From NCBI GenBank assembly GCA_037441225.1, contig JBBISU010000095.1, forward strand, positions 1 to 12,238: DNA of 12,238 nucleotides, in the 5' to 3' direction. The notes beneath the pieces were generated by a model, which saw nothing but the letters and a program-made list of their open reading frames with translations, was not told the DNA's origin and did no database searches. Positions 5,955 through 12,238 of this stretch are shown one piece after another (position 1 is the stretch's first letter; every line of letters begins with the position of its first letter). A program made the translations under genes and the position numbers. Source of the DNA: JBBFMJ01 sp037441225 (lineage in GTDB: Bacteria > Acidobacteriota > Thermoanaerobaculia > UBA2201).

Positions 5955-8900
5955 ATGAAGAAATTTTTATTTTTCTTTTTTTCTTTTTCGTCTCTTTTAT
6001 TTACCAATCAATGTCCGGAATCTAAATCAAATTTCCAATTGAAAGAAGATAAGATAATTGATTTTGCCATAAATGAAAATTATATTTATCTTTTAAACAC
6101 AAAATCCCTTCTGGTTTTGGATTTTTTGGAAGAAAAAGAAATAGTGGAAATTTCAAAGAAAGAATTAAATTTTGAGCCTTTAAAAATTTTTAATTCCTCA
6201 AAATATTTATTTATAGTTGATTCCTTAAAAAAAATACATTTTTATGATGCCTCTAACCCCTTAAATATTTTTGAAATTAGTCAATTTGAAGTGGAAGAAA
6301 TTCCAAAAAATATACTTTTTAAAAATGATTTTATATATATTTTATTTAAAAAATCTTTAAAAATTTTGAAGATAAATGAAAATTCAAGTATAAATTATAT
6401 TAGTTCTTTAAATTTTTCATCAGAAATTAAAATAGCAAAAATGAAAGAAAATTTAATTTTCATAGGGTCAGAATCAAAGGAAATAGTAGCAGTTGATATT
6501 GAAGATAATGAATATCCTTTTGTTTTATCAAAAATAAATGTTGAAAATCAAATAATTGATTTTGCATTTTCAGATTCTTTTATTTATATAATTTACTTAA
6601 ATGGTTATGATGTTTTTAGTTTAATTTCAGATAATTTTTTAAACAAGGTCTATGAGGAAAAAGGATTAGAAAATATCAAAGGAGCAGAAATAGTTGGAAA
6701 TTATCTTTTAATTTTTACAAATAACAATGAAATGGCGGTCTTTGAAATAAATGATATAAAAGATCCAGAAAAAATTTTTAATTATTTATTTGATAGTAAA
6801 TTTAATTCCTTTAAAATAAAGGGAAACTTTATATATTTAAATGAAGAAAACAAACTGGAAATTTTTGATATAAAATACTGTTGCAAAAATCAACCTGAAG
6901 GATTTTCAACTTTTAAGCCAATTCAAAAAAGGAACTATTATAATAAAATAAATTTAATATTTGATTGGAGTGATAGTAAATTTTCTCTTTTATATGATTT
7001 ATATTTAGATAAGAAAAATCCACCAGAGCAATTATTTTTAAAAGATATTCAAATCAGTAAGGCAGAAATTTTACTTGAAGAAGAAGGAAATTATTATTTT
7101 CAAATAAAAGCAAAAAATGGCTGTGGTGAAATTTTATCAAATGTTATGTCCTTTAACCTATCCCCACCAGGTCCCTTTGAACTCTTATATCCTGATGATG
7201 GAGCAACAAACCTTCCAACAGAGTTTACTTTTGATTGGAGTGATTCCCAAAATGCAGAGTATTATGAACTTTATTTAGGCACTCATATTCCTCCTCCTTT
7301 ATATGAATCATACATTTATGAAAGTGAAAAATTTGTTTTTGGTTTACAAAATAATACAAAATATTACTGGTATGTAAAAGCAATAAACCAGGAAGGTTCA
7401 AGCACCACAAGAAAAAGGACTTTTGAGACAGGAAGCCCTGATTTAAAGGTTGAAGATAAAGAAATTTATGACTATTGTAATTATGGTGGCTGGGGAAATG
7501 GAAATAAAATAATTGAGCCAGGTGAAGAGGTTGGAATCTTAATTGGAATAAAAAATACAGGTGTTGCAACAGCATCAAATGTTTATGGAATTATAGAAGC
7601 AGTAACTCCTGGCGTAATAATTTCAAATGATTTTTCTTCTTATCCAGATATACCAAATAATGGGGAAATATATTATAACTATGATTTTTTTATTTTTTCA
7701 ATACCTGACTATTTTGAATGTATGGACACAATTGAATTAAAACTTACAATTTATTCAAATAGTTATTCAAAAATTGAGAATTTAATTTTCAATGTTGGAG
7801 AAAGAAACTTTAAAATGATCTTTGAAGGTTTTGAAAACTGGCTCCCTCAAAACTGGCAAATAAGAAATAATGGTGGAAATTGTGTATGGGAATCAACAGA
7901 GACAACAGGGCTTCCAAATTATACAGGTGGAAGTGGGAATGCAGCTGCTGCTGATAGTGATTGGTGTGGTGAAGGCACAATTATGGACACAGAATTATGG
8001 ACACCCACTTTTAATCTTCCTTATGCTTCCACATCAACAATTTGCCTTCCCTATGGTTCTCCTCCTGTTTATGCAACAGCTGCAACACTTGAATTTAAAG
8101 CATCTTATAGAGATAGTGGAACACCCATTGATAATTTTAAAGTTGAGATTTCTTCTGATGGCGGCAGTTTTTGGCAGGAGCTCCTTTTCTGGGATGAAGA
8201 CCATTCTCCTTTGGGACCCGGAGAGTTAGTAAGTATTGATTTAACCCCTTTTGCTGGTTTAACAAATTTAATAATGCGTTTTGTTTATAAAGCTTTTGAC
8301 TGGCTATGGTGGGCAGAGGTAGATGATGTTGAAATAAATGTTCCATACGGTTGCCAAAAATGTGGTCCTTCTCCTGGAAATTTTTATCTTGTATATCCAC
8401 AAAATGGTCAAACAGGGCTTCCCTTAAATTTAACCCTTCAATGGGAAGCATCTTCAAATGCTACTTGTTATAATTTATACTTTGGAACAACAAATCCTCC
8501 ACCCCTTTATTCTTCCTTTATTCCAGCAAATGAAATAAATATCTCAGGGCTTCTTCCCTTTACCTGGTACTTTTGGAAAGTTGAAGCAGTAAATGGTTTT
8601 GGTTTGAAAAATTCAGAAGGGGGGATTTATTCTTTTAGGACAAAAAGTTTAAATCAACCAATGGAAGTTCCAGATGGCTCTGTCAAAATATCAAAGGAAG
8701 GGAATATGATTAAAGTATCCTGGGATCAAACCTGTGGAACTGCTGATGATTACACAATTTATGAAGGGGATTTAAACTTATTGAGGGGAGGAATTTATAA
8801 CCATTATTCAATTTTATGTTCTGATACAAATCAGGACTTGCAGGAAAGTTTTTATCCCAATTTAGAAAATGCTTATTATTTAGTTGTTCCAAGAAATGCT

Positions 8901-9962
8901 GATGGGGTTGAGGGATCTTATGGAAAAAACATTCCCCAAGGTGATGATTTGGCAAATTGTGGTATAACTGGTTTTGAACCAATTGAATGCCCCACAGGTA
9001 TTTCAGTAAGCTTTATTTATTATGGCTATCACCAGCAAACAAATAATGGGGATTGGGAGGGCTATATAAATTCACCTGCAAGTTTTAAGATAGAAAATGG
9101 ATACTTGACTGAAATTGATCCCCTGGACAGAGGAATTGTTTATATAGTTCCTTCAAATTATGTTATCTTACTTTCTTATAATCATATCCTTGAAGAACCA
9201 GTATTATTAATTCCTGGAAATAATTATGAGATAAATTATCATATTGAATATACTAATTCCTCAGGTGAAGTTGTTTTAACAAGCGATTATCATTATGTTA
9301 TTTATTATGAAACAAATTATTTGTATGGCAGTATGGATATGAATGTAGTTGCCTTAGATCCTATGTATAGAGATTATCAGGGTCATTTTTATTTTAACTT
9401 TGAAGCAGGGATAATTGGAAATGGAAATGGTAGTGGAAAATTTTTAGGTGCAAATATACAAACAAATAATGGCGATTGGGAGGGCTATATAAACTCACCT
9501 TTAAATGTAAATTTAGGCAATTGGAATATAACTGCTTGGGACGAAGATGATATGGGAATTGTTTACATCACCCCTTCTAATTATGTAATTTTGCTTGGCT
9601 ATGGTAAAACCTTTGAACCACCAATTCCAGTTTCAAATGGAGAGCCCTTTAACATTTCTTATGCTATTGAATATACCGATGATTTAGGTAGAGTAGTTTT
9701 GACAGGTGATTATGTTATTGATGGTACATTTAATTCCAATTATTTAAATGGATTTATGAATGCAACAATGCAAGCATTAGACCCTGAATATATACCATAT
9801 CAAGGAAAATTTTACTGGAGCTTTGATGGTGGAATACAGGATATAACCATTGCTAAATCAAAAAACAAAAAAGAAAGATATTTTAAAATTTTAGGGAATA
9901 TATCAAAAGAAGAGGAATTAAAGTTGAAGGGTGGTTTAAAGGGAATAAAAATAGTGAAGTAA
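5955..9962 (+). CDS. Giant multidomain exported protein (propeller, Fn3, jelly-roll, tandem repeats)
   Basis: A 1335-residue exported protein. Residues 1-17 are a signal peptide (two lysines then a phenylalanine-rich core). Residues about 25-310 are LVIVD-like beta-propeller repeats (strands ending YIYLL, YLFIVD, FIYILF, LLIFTN). Fn3-like modules lie near 313-402, 403-495, 803-898 and 903-1002; three share a YxLYxGxxxPPPLY-type core and two an FDWSDS strand. Residues 496-617 resemble a CARDB-type spacer with EPGEEVG. Residues about 623-797 are a 'choice-of-anchor J' jelly roll (FEGFENWLPQNW, later WAEVDDVEI). Two 126-residue repeats fill 1028-1153 and 1169-1294. No catalytic motif, lipobox or sure sorting signal is seen. 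It is probably a cell-surface or secreted binding or structural protein. The last 26 codons overlap the opposing ligase gene. Confidence 0.88.
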   Translation: MKKFLFFFFSFSSLLFTNQCPESKSNFQLKEDKIIDFAINENYIYLLNTKSLLVLDFLEEKEIVEISKKELNFEPLKIFNSSKYLFIVDSLKKIHFYDASNPLNIFEISQFEVEEIPKNILFKNDFIYILFKKSLKILKINENSSINYISSLNFSSEIKIAKMKENLIFIGSESKEIVAVDIEDNEYPFVLSKINVENQIIDFAFSDSFIYIIYLNGYDVFSLISDNFLNKVYEEKGLENIKGAEIVGNYLLIFTNNNEMAVFEINDIKDPEKIFNYLFDSKFNSFKIKGNFIYLNEENKLEIFDIKYCCKNQPEGFSTFKPIQKRNYYNKINLIFDWSDSKFSLLYDLYLDKKNPPEQLFLKDIQISKAEILLEEEGNYYFQIKAKNGCGEILSNVMSFNLSPPGPFELLYPDDGATNLPTEFTFDWSDSQNAEYYELYLGTHIPPPLYESYIYESEKFVFGLQNNTKYYWYVKAINQEGSSTTRKRTFETGSPDLKVEDKEIYDYCNYGGWGNGNKIIEPGEEVGILIGIKNTGVATASNVYGIIEAVTPGVIISNDFSSYPDIPNNGEIYYNYDFFIFSIPDYFECMDTIELKLTIYSNSYSKIENLIFNVGERNFKMIFEGFENWLPQNWQIRNNGGNCVWESTETTGLPNYTGGSGNAAAADSDWCGEGTIMDTELWTPTFNLPYASTSTICLPYGSPPVYATAATLEFKASYRDSGTPIDNFKVEISSDGGSFWQELLFWDEDHSPLGPGELVSIDLTPFAGLTNLIMRFVYKAFDWLWWAEVDDVEINVPYGCQKCGPSPGNFYLVYPQNGQTGLPLNLTLQWEASSNATCYNLYFGTTNPPPLYSSFIPANEINISGLLPFTWYFWKVEAVNGFGLKNSEGGIYSFRTKSLNQPMEVPDGSVKISKEGNMIKVSWDQTCGTADDYTIYEGDLNLLRGGIYNHYSILCSDTNQDLQESFYPNLENAYYLVVPRNADGVEGSYGKNIPQGDDLANCGITGFEPIECPTGISVSFIYYGYHQQTNNGDWEGYINSPASFKIENGYLTEIDPLDRGIVYIVPSNYVILLSYNHILEEPVLLIPGNNYEINYHIEYTNSSGEVVLTSDYHYVIYYETNYLYGSMDMNVVALDPMYRDYQGHFYFNFEAGIIGNGNGSGKFLGANIQTNNGDWEGYINSPLNVNLGNWNITAWDEDDMGIVYITPSNYVILLGYGKTFEPPIPVSNGEPFNISYAIEYTDDLGRVVLTGDYVIDGTFNSNYLNGFMNATMQALDPEYIPYQGKFYWSFDGGIQDITIAKSKNKKERYFKILGNISKEEELKLKGGLKGIKIVK
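9036..9413 (+). repeat. Tandem repeat copy 1 of the giant protein (126 residues)
   Basis: First of two in-frame repeats, residues 1028-1153. It opens with QTNNGDWEGYINSP and continues with GIVYIxPSNYVILL, an IEYT...VVLT strand pair and an ALDPxYxxYQGxFY block ending in GI. A gap-free hand alignment with copy 2 gives 66 identical residues of 126. The opening 42 bases (9036-9077) match copy 2 at 40 positions. Confidence 0.85.
9459..9836 (+). repeat. Tandem repeat copy 2 of the giant protein (126 residues)
   Basis: Second repeat, residues 1169-1294, exactly the same length as copy 1 and separated from it by 15 residues that are glycine- and asparagine-rich. Conserved blocks occur in the same order without gaps. 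The opening 42 bases (9459-9500) differ from copy 1 only at two synonymous third positions, whereas the conserved PSNYVILL codons differ at four of eight. After this copy comes a lysine-rich tail of about 40 residues. Confidence 0.85.
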
Positions 9963-11061
9963 AAAAGACATATAATAGGATGGCTTTTTTTAGATTATTT
10001 TTTTCAAAAAATATTCCTTTAAATAAAAGAGATAATAATAAAATTAAGCCAATTATTCCATATTCAAGCCAGATTTGTAAAAAATCATTGTGAGCATTTA
10101 AAAGGGGCTGGATGACTTCTGGTGCTTTTAACTTATTTTTAGACAAAAGCTCTGCCTGTTTTTCAAAGTATTTTTTTGAAAAAGATAAAGGTCCTGAGCC
10201 AAGAATTGGTTTTTCCTTTATTGCTTCAAAGGTAATTTTCCAATAAAAAATTCTTATAGTTCCAGAATGGGTTTTGCTTAAATCAAAAATTTCATTCCAT
10301 CTGTTTTTAAAGTCACTTTTAAATAAAAGAAATAAAGAAAAAATTAGAAAAAATAATAAAGAAATCAAAATTCTAATTTTATTTTCTTTAATTAAAAATA
10401 AAATCCAAAGAAAAAAACCAAAAATGGCAGAGCGAGTATTATTTAATAAAAATGAAATAGATGTTATAAAAATAAAAAAAATGTAAACTCCTTTTTTCTT
10501 TTGAATAAATAAATAAATTTGAACAATTAAAGATAAGCCAATGAATATTCCATAGATTGCAGATATTCCAATTGTCCCAGCCATCTTCATCCTTTTGTCT
10601 TCTGTTTGTAAGACCAGTTTAAATATTGGATCTAAATTAAAATATTGAAATATTCCATAAAGGGCTTCAAAAAATCCAATTAAGGAAAAGAGAAAGAGAG
10701 CATAGTTTTTATAATTTTCATCATAGGAATTTAAAATATTAAAAAACAAAAACAGAGATATTAAAAAGATTATATGAGATAAAACAGGTAAGGAAGGTTT
10801 GAAAATAAAAAATACTAAAGAGTAAACCAAAAGAAAGATTATTAAAATATGAAAAATATTTAAATTTTCAGGAAAAATAAATTTTTTTTCTGGCTTTAAA
10901 AATAAATAAGCAAAAATTATAATGGAAAAAAAATGGTATCTTGGAAGTTCAAAGATGTCAGATTTATTTGGGAAAACTAAAATTGTTGATAATAAAATTA
11001 AAGAAATAAAAAGATGATTTAAAAATTTATCCTTCATAAATTTTTTTAAAAATAAAACCAA
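9883..11061 (-). CDS. O-antigen ligase/polymerase-like membrane protein (Wzy_C family)
   Basis: A 392-residue inner-membrane protein with about ten to twelve hydrophobic segments and a Wzy_C (O-antigen ligase-like) signature. Landmarks are TRS at residues 209-211, the loop containing GSGPLSF, and the conserved periplasmic HND at 324-326 in AHNDFLQIWLEYGIIGLILLL. Relatives join or polymerise lipid-linked glycans (WaaL ligase, Wzy polymerase, or protein O-glycosyltransferases); the sequence does not decide which. The start is uncertain: ATG at 11061 overlaps the TPR gene by 35 bases, while ATG at 11037 (residue 9, MKDKFLNHL) overlaps by 11; neither has a good ribosome site, so coupling to the upstream gene is likely. 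Its last 80 bases are antisense to the end of the giant gene. The last hydrophobic segment (PLNHPSTLIPLLL) looks genuine. Confidence 0.88.
   Translation of the reverse strand: MVLFLKKFMKDKFLNHLFISLILLSTILVFPNKSDIFELPRYHFFSIIIFAYLFLKPEKKFIFPENLNIFHILIIFLLVYSLVFFIFKPSLPVLSHIIFLISLFLFFNILNSYDENYKNYALFLFSLIGFFEALYGIFQYFNLDPIFKLVLQTEDKRMKMAGTIGISAIYGIFIGLSLIVQIYLFIQKKKGVYIFFIFITSISFLLNNTRSAIFGFFLWILFLIKENKIRILISLLFFLIFSLFLLFKSDFKNRWNEIFDLSKTHSGTIRIFYWKITFEAIKEKPILGSGPLSFSKKYFEKQAELLSKNKLKAPEVIQPLLNAHNDFLQIWLEYGIIGLILLLSLLFKGIFFEKNNLKKAILLYVFFTSLFLFPLNHPSTLIPLLLIYSLKF
9961..9991 (+). terminator. Weak hairpin-plus-T-tract terminator after the giant gene
   Basis: The arms 9961-9971 and 9980-9990 pair over eleven positions with one A-G mismatch and an eight-base loop, and the right arm runs into seven Ts. 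It begins within the TAA stop of the giant gene and lies inside the opposing ligase gene's coding sequence. Because the stem is mostly A-T pairs, its strength is doubtful; the position is what makes it credible for plus-strand transcripts. Confidence 0.4.
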
Positions 11062-11734
11062 TTTTTTTTAAAAACTCTTTTTTTTCTTTTTCCTCAAAGC
11101 AAAAATATTTATTTAATATATATAAATGAAACCCAATATTTTTTGCTATTTGAGGAATATCTTTATCTTTTAAAATAAAATAAATTGTTTTATTTAAAAT
11201 AAAATCAGAAGGAAAAAGATAAAAAATATTGGCATAAATCAATAATTTATCTTTTGATCTTAAATTTGTTGAGATTTTTAAAATCCTCAAAGCTATTTTA
11301 TCAATGGCTTCTTTGTCTTCATAAGGAATAAATAAAATGATTTCTTCTATCAAATCTTTATCAAAGCCATTTTTTTCAATCATTTTTAAATTAACTTCAA
11401 TTAGTGCAAGGTGGGCATCTTTGCTTTTTGGATTAAAATTTAATGCATTTTTAAAAATTTCCTTAGCTTCCTTTAAATTTTCTTCTTTTTGCAAACAATA
11501 TCCTTCAAATAAAAGGGTTTCAACTGTGGGCTGCCATTTGTTAAAATAATTAAAAATTTTTGATGCTTTAAAAAAATCCTTTTTAAAGTAATAATCTAAT
11601 CCTAAATTAATTGATGTTTTTGGAAAAAGAAAAAATTTTGAGTATTTTTTAAAAGGTAATAAAAAATTTGCAAAAAAAGACAATAAAACAATTATAAATA
11701 AAATAAGGGAGAAAAATTTTATAAAAATTTTCAT
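11027..11734 (-). CDS. Membrane-anchored TPR-like protein
   Basis: A 235-residue protein with one N-terminal transmembrane segment (about residues 5-28) and a soluble helical remainder. Two TPR-like helix pairs are visible, near residues 40-69 (NLGLDYYFKKDFFKASKIF) and 72-105 (LLFEGYCLQKEENLKEAKEIFKNALNFNP); later helices are less regular. TPR domains mediate protein contacts, and here the domain would probably face the periplasm. The ATG overlaps the stop of the zinc-ribbon gene as ATGA with no ribosome site, so translation is probably coupled. TPR proteins next to, or fused with, O-antigen-ligase-like proteins are common, so a helper role for the ligase-like neighbour is plausible but inferred. 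Confidence 0.82.
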   Translation of the reverse strand: MKIFIKFFSLILFIIVLLSFFANFLLPFKKYSKFFLFPKTSINLGLDYYFKKDFFKASKIFNYFNKWQPTVETLLFEGYCLQKEENLKEAKEIFKNALNFNPKSKDAHLALIEVNLKMIEKNGFDKDLIEEIILFIPYEDKEAIDKIALRILKISTNLRSKDKLLIYANIFYLFPSDFILNKTIYFILKDKDIPQIAKNIGFHLYILNKYFCFEEKEKKEFLKKIGFIFKKIYEG

Positions 11735-12237
11735 AAAAAATAAAGTTCTTCATCAACTTTATAACTTTGAAATTTTTTCCTTTGAATTGCCTTTTTTACT
11801 TCAAAAAATTCCTTCATCAAATCCTCTTCTTCCATCCCTTCCATCTCTTCTTCTAACTTTTCCATATCCTCCCCTTTTTCCATCCTTGAAAGCATTTCTT
11901 CCCATTTGCCTCCAAATTTAATTCCTATAACTTCTGCAAACCTCTTCATCATTTTTGCCATCAACTTTGGGTCTTCTGGCATATCTTCAATCCCTCCAAA
12001 TTCAGAGGCAAGACCTCCCATTGCTTTTTCCATCTTTTCTTCATCTAAATTTTGAAAGGCTGGAGGAAGTGGTTCTTCTTCTCCTTTAAATTTCAATGTT
12101 GCAAAAAGGGCTGGTTTTCTTTTAAGCAAATTTATTTTGCACTTTGGACAATGGGGCTTGCTTTCAGTATTTACCTTTACTGAAAAAAAATTAAAGATTG
12201 TTTTACATTTTTCACAATAAAATTCATAAATCGGCAT
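11731..12237 (-). CDS. FmdB-family zinc-ribbon protein, extended form
   Basis: A 168-residue protein starting with the canonical MPIYEFYCEKC of FmdB-type regulators. Two CxxC pairs (Cys8/Cys11 and Cys30/Cys33) form a single zinc ribbon. Most members are 60-110 residues; this one adds a long, acidic, methionine-rich tail (EEKMEKAMGGLASEFGG, then repeated EEEMEGMEEED) that I recall from extended Desulfobacterota-type homologues. The family was named as a putative regulator of formamidase, but most members have no known role; a nucleic-acid or protein-binding function is a guess. The start sits one base from the window edge, so its ribosome site and promoter are outside, but the motif shows that the N terminus is complete. 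It is first of the three minus-strand genes and shares ATGA with the TPR gene. Confidence 0.9.
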   Translation of the reverse strand: MPIYEFYCEKCKTIFNFFSVKVNTESKPHCPKCKINLLKRKPALFATLKFKGEEEPLPPAFQNLDEEKMEKAMGGLASEFGGIEDMPEDPKLMAKMMKRFAEVIGIKFGGKWEEMLSRMEKGEDMEKLEEEMEGMEEEDLMKEFFEVKKAIQRKKFQSYKVDEELYFL

Positions 12238-12238
12238 A

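Noticed and set aside
5955..6020. Lipoprotein signal at the giant protein N terminus (cysteine after LFTNQ)
   Set aside because: The residues before the cysteine do not fit a lipobox, because Asn and Gln occupy the small-residue positions.
7225..7578. 117-codon open frame on the minus strand
   Set aside because: It lies wholly opposite the giant gene, has low-complexity composition (His, Leu, Gln, Phe) typical of antisense reading of AT-rich genes, and no recognisable motif.
7870..8229. 119-codon open frame in another plus-strand reading frame
   Set aside because: It overlaps the jelly-roll part of the giant protein in a different frame, has no ribosome site and shows no domain.

Overview
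The window is a dense, AT-rich stretch (roughly 30% GC by eye) from a bacterium with very short intergenic gaps and many overlapping start and stop codons. An O-antigen-ligase-type membrane protein, a REC-PilZ protein and exported beta-rich proteins point to a diderm (Gram-negative-type) bacterium. The extended FmdB form, the SPL-like radical SAM protein and the 'choice-of-anchor J' plus Fn3 exported protein recall Desulfobacterota and Acidobacteriota/Aminicenantes-like lineages. The lineage is inferred from family resemblance only and is not secure. I see no rRNA, tRNA, CRISPR array, insertion sequence or phage gene.

Left block, plus strand (156-5924): eight tightly packed genes, probably one transcription unit starting from a sigma70-like promoter at 99-127. 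In order they are an ElbB/DJ-1-family protein, phosphoserine aminotransferase (SerC), a small exported protein of unknown function, an acyl carrier protein, a degenerate receiver-PilZ protein, a family 2 glycosyltransferase, a ParB-N-like protein and an SPL-like radical SAM protein. From the ACP gene onward each start overlaps or abuts the preceding stop (8, 8 and 28 bp overlaps, then a 1 bp gap), which suggests coupled translation. The functions are mixed: serine biosynthesis, acyl carrier, second-messenger-type regulation, sugar transfer and radical chemistry.

Middle (5955-9962): one very large exported protein with an extended -10 promoter directly in front of it. It has an N-terminal beta-propeller-like region, Fn3-like modules, a jelly-roll 'choice-of-anchor J' region and two tandem C-terminal repeats of exactly 126 residues. 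No catalytic domain is recognisable, so it is probably a surface or secreted structural or binding protein.

Right block, minus strand (12237 down to 9883): three overlapping genes read FmdB-type zinc-ribbon protein, then a membrane-anchored TPR protein, then an O-antigen ligase/polymerase-like membrane protein. The last converges on the giant gene and overlaps its 3' end by 80 bp.

The most interesting items are the ParB-N-like/SPL-like pair, in which the radical SAM protein appears to lack the hydrogen-donor cysteine of true spore photoproduct lyase; the coupled ACP, pseudo-receiver-PilZ and glycosyltransferase genes; and the tandem repeat in the giant protein, whose opening block is conserved at the DNA level.
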